Shown piece by piece: positions 8,787-18,072 of a stretch of 19,723 bases of DNA. Under the pieces are notes generated by a model. That model had not been told where the DNA came from and made no database searches. It saw nothing but the letters and a program-made list of their open reading frames with translations. Position numbers and translations under genes: made by a program. How positions within the stretch are numbered: the first letter of the stretch is position 1; each line of letters opens with the position of its first letter. The DNA is from Aureobasidium sp. EXF-3400 (lineage: Eukaryota > Ascomycota > Dothideomycetes > Dothideales > Saccotheciaceae), in assembly GCA_024195585.1 (NCBI GenBank), contig SWBL01000570.1:1-19723 (forward strand). Direction: 5' to 3'.

Positions 8787-10583
8787 CTACTCAATGCTCA
8801 TCCTCATGATGCCCTCATTCGTATCAACCATACCCTGCAAGCCTATCCTCCTAGGCGCAGTACCACCGCCGTTGCCACCGCTGGTACTCTTCTCGAGAGG
8901 AGCACCATCTTTGGGGAGAGCTTGGTTGCGTGCTGCAGCAGAAGCGGCAGGGGAGGCAACGATAGGACTGCCGCCATGCACACTCATACTAGGACTGACA
9001 GCTCTGCGCTTGAAACTCTGCATGTCGAAATCATCGTCTCGACGACGCTTGCCAAAGGGCCTGCGAAGGGCGTCTTGACTAGGGTAGGTAGAGTTCTGGG
9101 TGTCTGTTTCTGAAGCGGCGGATGGTTCGTTCATGCTGATGACAGATGCTGAACGCAAGACTGTACTCTCGGCAGGTGAGTCCATAGCAATGTCACCGGA
9201 TAGTGATGAGCTGCCTCTTGCAGGGAAGGCGGGTGGTGGGGGTGTATGAAGTTCGTTTTCGAGCTTGTGCCAGTAGTCAACGCCACCAGAATTGCGATGG
9301 GCGTGAAGGTTGAAACTGATAGGGTTGTTGTTGGTGATAGTGTCGGGTTGTGGGTCATTGGGATCGTTAGGGTTGACGTTGGGTTGTGAAGATGAAGGGC
9401 CAGGAGATGGGCCTTCGAGATCAGGGACGGGATCGTGGTTGTGCACTTGACGCATCGTCTCTGCCTCGCGACGGACCTCATTGTCGACAGGTGCAGACTC
9501 CTCAAGCAGGGCGGCACGGATGCGCGCGAAATTCTTTGTCTTTGGCTGGAGAGGGGTCAGCGTGGTCGGTGAGAGTAGTTATGGACAGTGACTTACCAGC
9601 AAGTTACCTCGGCGAGTAACTGCGCGGCGCACAACACCAGGGGCTGAGGAAGAAGCAGCGGCTTCGTCTCCACTGTCATTACCTGATGAAAGTGAAGGGT
9701 GCTCAGGCCTAGTCTCCTTCAGACGCGGCCAGCCAAAGTGAGCAGAGCTCTCGATGCTGCGCAAGGGTGGCGGCGAAGTTGTGCGTGGGCTGGGCATGGC
9801 GGAGTTGTTGCTAGCACTACTCGAACTCTTTCTGCTTCGTCCCTTCTTCAGTCGACTACGCTGGAAAGTCTTCATCAGACTGGCGTGAGCTGGTGAAAAG
9901 TTGTTGCTCCACATGATTGTGCTGTGGTTTCCAAAAGGAGTCGTAGCTTGCGGGTTGGCAGTTTTGCGCACTTGCGGAGTTGTGAGTATCTGGTCGTCCA
10001 TGTCGTCCATCACATCATCGTCGCTGGTGCTATCATCGCTATCTTCGTCGGCAAGCATGCTGATACTGCCCACGCTGCTGCTGACGGCACTACGATCAGT
10101 CTGGACCTGAGGCCAGAGGTTGGGCGAGTCGAGCATCATGCTGTTCACGCTTGGCTTCCGAGCGCTTTGGGTCATGATGGGAGACGAGCTAGGAGAAGGC
10201 TTGTCGGCGAGCGTCGAATGATGAAGATTGGTGCATGCTCTGGAAAAGTCTAGACCGCGCGAATGGCGTGGTAGAGAGGTCTGAGGCGAGGCATAAGATG
10301 TTTGAGTATCGAGTTGAGGAGACAGAGGCACGCGTTGGATGGTGCTAGGAGCTGCCATGGAAGTTGTAGCTGTCGTCGCCGCCGTCTTCGGTGGCATCTG
10401 CAACGACAAACCTCTGGCTAAGAAGTCGGATCGCTTGGGCGTCTGCGGTGAGGTGTCCAGCAGGCTGTCATCTTTTGTCGCACTCGCCAACCGACTCGTC
10501 AGGAGTGGTGAGGGCTGCAGTTTGGTGGCCGCAGCATCCGAGATGGAGCGTCTCTTGGAAGGCGTGCCTATGTATGTATCCAT
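8787..10583 (-). CDS. Ser/Pro-rich nuclear-type protein conserved in filamentous fungi, 581 aa
   Basis: Two exons, 9597-10583 and 8787-9545. The 51-base intron (9546-9596) has donor GTAAGT and acceptor CTCCAG and falls between codons, inside the best conserved block, which reads TRRGNLL (323-329) then PKTKNFARIRAALLEESAP (from 330). A second block I recall from fungal orthologues is RGLDFSRACTNLHHSTLA (109-126). The rest is low complexity, with an acidic run (180-197), basic patches that may serve as nuclear signals (SRLKKGRSRK 243-252; KRRR 495-498; FKRRAVSP 507-514) and many Ser-Pro/Thr-Pro sites, including TPSK (7-10) and TPKR (48-51), which fit the CDK consensus. No named domain is visible. 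A regulatory, CDK- or MAPK-controlled nuclear role is an inference from motifs. I know the family only as conserved in Pezizomycotina. Confidence 0.85.
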
Positions 10584-12147
10584 AACTCTTTCACGACTCG
10601 AAAGTCTGATGATCCTCTACGGTCTTCGCTTTCTCCACTGATGGTCGAGTTGTTATGTAGGGCCGTTCATCGTAGACTGGCCTGTAGTCTTATTGTCGTC
10701 GTGGCAGACTTGCTATTGCCTCAACAATCCTGTGAATCCAAGTCTGCTATATGCATCCAGCTCCCGAGAGTAATTCTGTCGATGATGAAGCATTGAGCAA
10801 AGTCACGGTTCAAAGTACGACCGTTGCTGTCAAGCTGAACCTCGTCTTCCCCACATCAGATTATTTATCCTTTGCCTTTATCCAACCGCCTCACCATTCG
10901 AGACCTGCATACTTAAAGGAACAGAGCATCAAGACATGTCGGAATCAGATTCTATCTATCGTAGACGACATAGAGTATACCTGATACGATCAAGATATTG
11001 TCTGAAGAGTCCATCATAGACATCTCCTTGACCGAAGGCTGGTAGAGAAAGCCCCAGCTGACAGCTTACTCCAGATAAGGACACCCTGTTACTCGAACCC
11101 TGTTGCTCGATGACTTGAGTATCTCATCAGCCCAAAGTTGCACCAGTTTTGGCTGTCATTTTGCAATCATATTCCATCATGACAAGTGGCTCAGACCAAC
11201 TCGTCCGCCTTGTCTGAAGCCCCAATCACAATGGCGGTTTCCTCCACATGCTCAAACAATGCCTCTGATATCTTTCCCAAGATCTCTTGCGTCAATTGGC
11301 CAAGAGCCAAATGGCACCACCTTGATCCCGTCCCGGCACATGTCAAGACTCTCAGCTCCAAGCTGTAGTCATGTACTGTACCACATGTCAGGCAGCTATC
11401 CTGAACACGTATCAATCCCCGCCGCCTTAATCGTTAACCGCTGCGTGCGACTCTGCTCACTCCAAGGTTGCTCGCAGTGACACTGCTATCAATTCCCCAG
11501 AAGCACAGGAAGCAGGAAGCGCGTGCCGCTACCCGCGACAAACCATGCCCGGCACGTTGTCTTTCTACAACATCTCAGATCGGACCGCGGATGTGAAGTC
11601 CCGCAGGCATTTGTCCGCGACAGCAATCGTCGTTGAGTCTGTAAAGGCGCCGTGCAAGGCGCGGTCGTCCGTTGCAAACGAGCCCCAATTGTGTGCCCCG
11701 CAGCCAAGGCCTTCACCGGATGCTGAGCCGCAAAGTCACCACCTCATCCCAGTCATCTCCATGTCAGCAATTGGTCAATCCATGACTTGAATTCCTCGAA
11801 CGCCTGCTAACCCAATCTCGGCGCGCTGTTCCTGATGCACATGCGTTCACGAGACTGCTCGTGCATATGTCTCGAAGTAGCAGTGAGTCACGAACGCTGC
11901 CATCCGCGAGGGCCAAGGGGCGAGGTAGTTCTTTTACGGATTGACGGACCACCTTTTGCGTATCTCAGCCTTTCCCAGACTCTTGGATCACAATCAAGGT
12001 TTCTGGTCAATCCGTCTCCAAGCCTTCTAGCGTACATCATGCATCCTCTCCGCATGCTTGTCGCTGCCGAAGTGTGTCTCAATGCACAGCCATACGTCGC
12101 CGCAGCCTCTCGGCGTCCGTTTTAGGTATGGTATGTCTGCGCGTAAT

Positions 12148-12154
12148 TGACGTC
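12148..12154 (+). promoter_or_regulatory. CRE-like element TGACGTC
   Basis: TGACGTC followed by G, seven of eight bases of the ATF/CREB palindrome bound by fungal bZIP factors. It lies about 230 bases upstream of the 12383 start. A single short match, so only suggestive. Confidence 0.25.
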
Positions 12155-12278
12155 GGCGGGTTGCGCATAATTCAGGCAGACAACTGATGCTTCCCTAAGG
12201 TTGATATAAGTTAAACAATTTGTTCTCTGTCCATCGTTCCTTCCCTCTTTCCCCACTCTCTCATTCACACCTGCCACC

Positions 12279-12286
12279 TATAAAGG
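12279..12286 (+). promoter_or_regulatory. TATA box candidate (TATAAAGG) of the 273-aa gene
   Basis: TATAAAGG lies 97 bases before the start codon at 12383 and is followed by a CA/CT-rich, G-poor stretch that looks like a fungal leader. Its position fits a core promoter with a short 5' untranslated region. Confidence 0.45.
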
Positions 12287-12382
12287 AAGCCGCCAGTCAA
12301 CAGTTTTCCCCAACAAACATCTTCCATCAGCACCTTGCTTTACCTTCTACACAAACCAAACAATCCTACTTCAATTATCCTC

Positions 12383-13204
12383 ATGACGAGACTCACCCCA
12401 TCACTGGCCCCTGTGGTCAGCCAACCCATGCCCATCAGAACAAGAAACAACATGCCTGCTGCCGCTCCTGCTGTTCAGTCCACTTCCCCTCCTTCGCCAA
12501 AGGGAGTTCGCTTCTCAGATACTTCCTCAATCATCAGCGGATTTTCGAGACCTCTCACCTCGGAAGAAGCATGGCTGTTATTCGATTTCGAAACTCACTC
12601 CCGCGACTGTCGCCAGTGTATCTCGCCATACAGGCGATGGCAAGAACGCGCTTCGTTGTGCCATAAAGGAACGCACATGTCGAAGCGTATTGCCGAAGCC
12701 ATGTACATGCAAAACGGCAAGGTCTTTGAAAGGTACACTCGCTTCAAGAAGCCCTCTCAAGTTGAGATTCCGCACACATACACGTACCTTCGAGAACAAC
12801 TGCTTGTCTTGGAAGAATCTGCTGCCATCCGTCATGCTCGTCGTCAAGAAGAAGAGCAAAGACCTCGCGTCAGAGTCCACAATGACAGCAATCGCCGCAA
12901 CGACGAGCCCCACAGGTCCAGCAGTACCGAAGTCGTCATTGAAGGAGGCTGCAGAGACGACCACCGCCGGAGAGACAAGTATCGGCAGGAGGAGCCTCGT
13001 GAGAACAGGTATCACAACAACGACCGCGAGCATCGACACGGCCACAAGGAACATCGCTCAGAGTACCGTCACGAAGAGCGAAAGCACCGAGAACGTCACC
13101 GAGCCGCAGAAGTCGAGGCAGAAATTAAAGTTCGAGAAACCAGGTACCGCACACAGGAGAGGAGACCGAGCTGGGCAGAGGATGACTTGAGAGCACGCCG
13201 GTAG
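12383..13204 (+). CDS. Uncharacterised fungal protein (273 aa), Cys/His cluster and charged tail
   Basis: Single exon. The start at 12383 is the first ATG after the leader in this frame; a frame open further upstream lacks an ATG context there. Residues 1-58 are Ser/Pro/Thr-rich. Residues 60-150 form a compact conserved-looking unit: EEAWLLFDFETHSRDC, then C76, C79, C93 and H98 (C-x2-C-x13-C-x4-H), then helices around RIAEAMYMQNGKVFERY and YTYLREQLLVLEE. I recall similar short Cys-containing units in many Pezizomycotina proteins without known function. Zinc binding is an inference from spacing alone. Residues 155-273 are dominated by Arg, Glu, His and Asp with HRE/RHEER-like repeats, likely a disordered or helical charged region that could contact RNA or other charged partners. 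Expression probably starts from the TATA candidate upstream. Confidence 0.75.
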   Translation: MTRLTPSLAPVVSQPMPIRTRNNMPAAAPAVQSTSPPSPKGVRFSDTSSIISGFSRPLTSEEAWLLFDFETHSRDCRQCISPYRRWQERASLCHKGTHMSKRIAEAMYMQNGKVFERYTRFKKPSQVEIPHTYTYLREQLLVLEESAAIRHARRQEEEQRPRVRVHNDSNRRNDEPHRSSSTEVVIEGGCRDDHRRRDKYRQEEPRENRYHNNDREHRHGHKEHRSEYRHEERKHRERHRAAEVEAEIKVRETRYRTQERRPSWAEDDLRARR

Positions 13205-16200
13205 TTCCATTGTTACATTGCTCACGACTCTATGATTCGACGATATGTTTTACTTTGGCGTCCAGGCAGGGATTTGATACCCCCATGCCGTACACAGCTG
13301 TAATGCTTTTTCGAGTGTTGTTGTTATTCACTGTAATGTCTTCTTCTTCTTGTTCTTCTAGTACTGGTATTACTACTTTCATCTTCTACACCTTCGAGCA
13401 GTTTCGGCTTCCCTCAATTAAATCCAGCTCTTTCTCTGCGTTGTCCATCAGATGGTGTGCCTCGTTGAGGTGGGAGGCGGTGTGTTCCCCGCTCACTTTT
13501 CCAGACGAGACTCGACTCAGCCTATCACAATCTACTGGTACCTGCATATACAGCTGCCGTGCCATCGAAGACGCATCACGCACCCGCCGAACGCATACAC
13601 AGATCTAGCGGTAAACGCGTCTGTGGCCTGATTTACCCACTGTCGAAGACATCCGGTGGCTGGTGATGTTGTTTATCATCGCCACTCCTGATTTGCCTGT
13701 AGCGAGTAAGCCAGCGATCCAACATCGCAGAAATTAATTGCAACATCGAATCACTATTGGTCCATCTCACTTTAGCGAGCAAGATATCCTGGCCGTTGAG
13801 TACAGCGATTGGTCCCACTGTATACCGACTGTTCTTACCCAGCACGTGGTGCGTGGAATGGTGCACTCACAAACAAGTTTTGCCCAGGCTAACGACTTCG
13901 TCGCCTCATCTCAATGACTCCCTCACCATCCAGCACCTCCTGGGGCGGACATCGTCCGTCGATCTTGCTTTGTGGACGGTGACCATGTTCTCCCTCATTT
14001 CCTTTTCTCTGACAAGTGTGGCTCAGTCTTTCTTTTGTTGGTCAGAATCCGATATCGAATGCAGTATATCAGATATCACATGATCGAGCGTTGACACTTC
14101 GCCACGATCCAGTCCATGGCCTTTCGTACTACTGGTTCTAACGGATGTAATGAGGGCCTACAGAGTCCGAGAGTCCGAAACGAGTCATTTGAAAATGCAC
14201 CACCACAGCACAAGGAGTTCGAGATTAGGCAACTTCTTCCACACCGCTGCAGCGTCATGATCTACTACGTATGGCAGTCGTCTTTGTCACTGTCTGTTCC
14301 TCCAATGACCGGAATAGGCAGAAACGAAAGACCCAGAGCTCTGGTAGCGAATGGGAAGTAAAACTCAATTCAGGCGACTCCGATGTATCTTCGTGAACAA
14401 GGCTTGCCGAGTCTTTCCGTGTGAAGCGATGCACACTTGTGTTTCAACAACACAGAACGACACTCGGCTGATGTTCAGGCTGGTATACCAATATACAAAG
14501 TGTTTGTTGAAGATCAAGTATCGGAGGCGGCCGATGCTTACTCTAGGCTTCCTTGAGTATCTCCGTCATATCTACCAATACGCTCTGAAGGTATATTTTT
14601 GCCTGTTACGGAGAACACGACAGATCTGGGTACAGAGTCAGATACAGTACACACTTGTAGACTGCGACATCGCTGCTTCTATTCCAGTTTCTGAACGTGC
14701 TTCGTGATACGGCTCTCTAATTCCGACATCGCTGATGCAAATCAAATGTTTGTGGTGCCTTGTGTTCAACTATACAGCTCCAATGGCACCTAGTGCACAT
14801 GTCAAGGAGCGAAAGCAACATCACACCGTCCTGATCTTTGTCAAAGAATAGTGACCTGTCAGTTTCGTTCTCGCTGGAAGTGCTGATTTGCTATCTTTTA
14901 GACGTAAAGCATCCGATGTCGCCTCTTATCACATCTATATCGATACCTTCGATCACAAAGCAGATATCTCGGCCTTCTTATATGTGTAATGCAACACATT
15001 CCCAGACTTAATTTGTGCAGCATCAATTGACCGGTGAGGACAGCCCTACTTGAACTCATGTTCTACATAAACACATTGCTAACCCTTCGTGCATTAGACT
15101 AGCTATACTGGTTGGGTCCACTGATGAGCTCTATCCTCGCTGTCGGCTTCTATAAATTCATCAAGGGTTGTTCAAGAGTACGAGATGGTAAATCCTGGAC
15201 AGGACTTTAACGACAGGGAGGCCGAGGTCTTCTAGGTGGATAAGGGGACAGCAAACACAGCAGCAGATGTGGCAGGACTTTTGTGCGGCATTGTAAGGAC
15301 GTAGTGAGCGTATCGCTGATGGGCGCCGGGCCTATCACTTACAATATGTCAACTGTAGTCAACAGAGGTATAAGATATAGCAGTCGTAATCTACTCTCGA
15401 TTGCTCGACTAGAGGTATTCGAAGCAGTGAATTGATATTGACTATATGTACCTATGATTTGAAGCAACTATACGGTCTCGGAAGGTTGTTAGTTGCTTGA
15501 GTATCATCTATGTGTATAGAAGATGGCTGTAGAAATGAGAGTCGTGTCTCGCGAGACGAGTTCTTCCTGATGTCGAGCCCCTTTTTTCTCCATTTTTCTT
15601 TTTCCGTCACCAGCAAAAAGTTCTCAAAGACACGTATCTTGAAAGGATCAAACGTGCCCAGAAAGCTGTGCGGCAATGTTGGAGATTGTGAAGTAAATCG
15701 ACTGTCGCTGTCGTTGGTATCGACGTGCTGGTGAGCCGTCAGTGTGGTAGTGCCCCTTTTTTCTTCCTTTTTTCTTCCTTTCTCTTCCTCCTCTTCTGAT
15801 GCCACATTCGTTTCGAAAGCAGAAAGATTCGATACAAGAGAAGTTAGATTATGGTTAAAAAGGTAAAGTCCGGCTCGAAAGTACTTTGTGTATGTCCGGC
15901 GAGGATCTCTTGCGTATACTAGTCGCGTTGTATGCGTGTGTTATTGTTCGAAGGGGATCAGGGGAGTGGCCGAGCACATACTGGGCGTGGCGTAGCTGCT
16001 AAATGAGGGCCAGACGATGAGAGAGTGTTCTGGATAGGTGTGGTCGATCTTTTGTTACGGCGTATTGCGGTGTTGTGGGAAGTGACGCGCCTCGAACCTG
16101 GTGTTTTGACCGGTGAGGCCGCTGCGTGAAAGGCATGAACTTTGGCAAGGACAGATCAGCGCTCCATTAGTTACCGAGGACACTGTGTAGTGGAGGGAAG

Positions 16201-16351
16201 ATGGTTGCGGTAGACGAGAGTGTCTCTTATACAACAGGGTTGGTTGATGCCTAGAAAGGTCAAAGATCAGATCCATCAGTGACAGCGAATGCTCAGTTGA
16301 GCTCCCTTCACTGCTTTGGCATTATATTTCAGCAAGTTTGGATTATTCCTG
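13205..16351. other. Gene-poor stretch of about 3.1 kb
   Basis: No supported gene. The first bases are the 3' flank of the 273-aa gene. Short frames begin with non-ATG codons or look random. Visible odd sequence: a CTT-rich run near 13339-13362; an ACGCGT at 13615-13620; a perfect 12-base palindrome GTCTCGCGAGAC at 15546-15557; a 13-base word GCCCCTTTTTTCT present twice (15577-15589 and 15752-15764); and a pyrimidine tract at about 15753-15796. I see no terminal repeats, transposase remnants or strong C-to-T depletion by eye. Confidence 0.45.
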
Positions 16352-16422
16352 TCGAACCGGTGGGATGGCGCAGCGGTCAAGTAGTGTTCCTTCCGCTCAG
16401 TAGCCCGAGTCCACCGGTTCGA
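16352..16422. repeat. 12-bp perfect inverted repeat, 47-base spacer
   Basis: TCGAACCGGTGG (16352-16363) and CCACCGGTTCGA (16411-16422) are exact reverse complements. The right arm overlaps the B-box of the tRNA-like element, so the left arm is a reversed copy of that T-arm sequence. It could form a hairpin or mark a small rearrangement. Confidence 0.75.
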
Positions 16423-16437
16423 TCCCCGGCGTCGCCG
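16359..16437 (+). pseudogene. tRNA-like element with A- and B-boxes, cloverleaf not intact
   Basis: TGGCGCAGCGG (16366-16376) matches the Pol III A-box and GGTTCGATCCC (16416-16426) the B-box, 50 bases apart, within the range of tRNA genes. The D-stem can form only with G-U pairs, no anticodon stem closes, the T-stem has mismatches with a 7-base loop (it pairs only with an 8-base loop), and the acceptor strands GGTGGGA and CGTCGCC do not pair. No T run follows. A decayed tRNA or a tRNA-derived short element fits best. It is not a functional tRNA as I read it. Confidence 0.5.
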
Positions 16438-17016
16438 GGAATTGGCCATGAGGGGTCCCAGTAATCCTCGCACGACACAAATAAGGAAGAAAAGTCTACG
16501 GGCTTTCCTCTTTCCCTTCTAGCAGTACGGCGGCTAGGGCGTTTCTGTTTTGTCCAAGTCTCTATATAGGTATCCGAGGGAGTGCATCATGCTTGAGAGC
16601 CATCCATGATGTTTGCAATATCAGTTGTCAAAAGCATAACTCAAAGTCTAACTTTACGGCATCACTTACTGTCAAGCAAGCAAAGAAAACGACAACCTGA
16701 ATTGTACGTCACAAAAGGACACTCACGGTCTCGATGGACGATGCACCTGAACATGATGACAATGTGAGTGAACAGTCTTGAGGCTGCCTTGGCTTTTGCT
16801 CCTTGCTTGCACAACTTACTCACACATCTCTCTGTCTCCTTTTTTGCTTGCAACCTGTGAGAAGATACGTGTCAGTGGTCATTCTTCTGGTTCATTTGGA
16901 GATCTACGTTTGCTAGATAAAGATCCCAACCACAAGATAACATATCTTCGACCTGGACTTCCTTTCTTTGTAGGCTAGTTGCTCAATATTGACGGAATAT
17001 CATGGTTTACACAGTC
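16438..17016. other. Intergenic between tRNA-like element and the 351-aa gene
   Basis: About 580 bases, expected to include the 3' untranslated region of the minus-strand gene ending at 17017. Nothing else is recognised. Confidence 0.5.
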
Positions 17017-18072
17017 TTATCTCTCTCTTCTATCACTTCCCTTTATCCATTTCTCCTCTGGCTTTGCAGAAGGAGTCTTTCGCCGATAGAGATGCGCTGT
17101 CAGGTCATCGAAGCCCAAACAGAATTCTGGCTCCTCGGATTGGAATGACCACGGCGCCAATGCCAGATCTTCGAATTTTGCTTTGAGCTTTCTATCGGTG
17201 GGACTTGGAAAAACCTCAACATTATTGATTGGCAATGAGAGACTGCAGAAGCCTCCCTGATCAACCAATTTGAGAACAGAGATGGAGATCTTGTCGCCAT
17301 ATCTTACACCATTGTCTTCGGAGCATGGCAGAGAAGGCAGGTAGGTCCGATGCTCAGAGTTATTATCTGTCAATTCCCCTCTCTCCGAAGTGTCTCGGTG
17401 TACCTGGTCGATCGAGATAACCACGACAACAGTCACACCCAAGTTATACCTTGTGAGAGCCGCGCACTTGTCAAGAGTGTGGCGAAGATCCATCCGAGGT
17501 ACAACGTAGATGACTATGGAAGGCATGAAGCTACGCGACATTATTCGGACTTGATTGTCCGGATGATACACACAATCATCGGAGCCTCTAGCGGGATCCG
17601 AAGGACTGTACCAAGACTCTGTGCCATGAGCCCAAGCTATCGGCTCAGTCGAGTCTCCCAGTTCTGTACGCCTGAAATGTTCAGATGCCTCGTTGATCTT
17701 TTTGGCGAAAGAGTCTGCAAGGCACTTGGCCAAACAGCTGCCCAGAGGATGTCTGTTACTAACAGCGAGATAGCTCCGGCACGATAGGGTGCGGCTGTGG
17801 ATGTATTCCAGATTCAACAGATTCTCTGGGTGCAGTGTTTGCAGTAGCTGCGAGGCTCGTTCGTACGTATGTTTCCTCAGCCCTGAGATGAGGAGATGTC
17901 CATGATGAATAGATGCCTTTGGAAGGATTCGTCGTGGGTTTTGATATTTGAAAGCACGAGAGATTACTTTCTTGATTCGGTTGTTGGTGGGCTCATGATA
18001 CAAGTGATTTCTCCAGCGAGATACTTGTCCTACGAATTCGCTCGATTGTGTCTGTTGGGATACCTCTACCAT
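17017..18072 (-). CDS. Uncharacterised fungal protein (351 aa), possible degenerate PD-(D/E)XK-like fold
   Basis: One long open frame from ATG at 18072 to a stop at 17017. There is no signal peptide or membrane segment. Residues 171-222 have the layout of a large fungal family I recall, in which a Pro-Asp is followed by a strand WPTLVIEVG-S, a helix with conserved Leu and Asp-Ala, and a strand like VKIVIILSIN. Here these read HPD (170-172), PSIVIYVV (184-191), then LRHTLDKCAAL and VTVVVVISID (213-222). The Glu normally in the VIEV strand is Tyr189, and the Ser that normally follows is missing. That points to a divergent, probably catalytically dead relative; both the family link and the PD-(D/E)XK comparison come from memory. 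The N-terminal 160 residues are basic and unrecognised. An upstream exon is possible (see next entry). Alternatively it is an orphan. Confidence 0.6.
   Translation of the reverse strand: MVEVSQQTQSSEFVGQVSRWRNHLYHEPTNNRIKKVISRAFKYQNPRRILPKASIHHGHLLISGLRKHTYERASQLLQTLHPENLLNLEYIHSRTLSCRSYLAVSNRHPLGSCLAKCLADSFAKKINEASEHFRRTELGDSTEPIAWAHGTESWYSPSDPARGSDDCVYHPDNQVRIMSRSFMPSIVIYVVPRMDLRHTLDKCAALTRYNLGVTVVVVISIDQVHRDTSERGELTDNNSEHRTYLPSLPCSEDNGVRYGDKISISVLKLVDQGGFCSLSLPINNVEVFPSPTDRKLKAKFEDLALAPWSFQSEEPEFCLGFDDLTAHLYRRKTPSAKPEEKWIKGSDRRER

Larger units (their letters stand above)
10584..12382. promoter_or_regulatory. Divergent promoter region between the Ser/Pro-rich gene and the 273-aa gene
   Basis: About 1.8 kb between divergent start codons, long for this window. 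Candidate elements on the side of the plus-strand gene are listed separately. A 14-base direct duplication with one mismatch (11083-11096 and 11097-11110, ACCCTGTT-A/G-CTCGA) is present. Open frames here, the longest 125 codons, lack domain features and codon bias. A short noncoding or lineage-specific transcript cannot be excluded. Confidence 0.4.

Noticed and set aside
11103..11480. 125-codon plus-strand frame in the divergent promoter
   Set aside because: No domain, no codon bias, and the opposite strand carries a similar random-looking frame.
13386..13583. 65-codon minus-strand frame after the 273-aa gene
   Set aside because: First codon is GTG, no splice partner found, likely 3' flank of the plus-strand gene.
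15452..15805. 117-codon minus-strand frame starting with an acidic EEEEE/KK-rich stretch
   Set aside because: Its first codon is GTG, not ATG, and the acidic/basic start is simply the reverse of a pyrimidine tract. No leader or domain.
13205..16351. Repeat-induced point mutation or a transposon relic
   Set aside because: By eye the base composition is not strongly AT-rich, and no terminal repeats, target duplications or transposase-like frames are seen.
16380..16412. Possible dispersed 5S rRNA fragment (TTCCGCTCAGTAGCC)
   Set aside because: Only about ten bases resemble the 5S middle region; flanking 5S sequence is missing.
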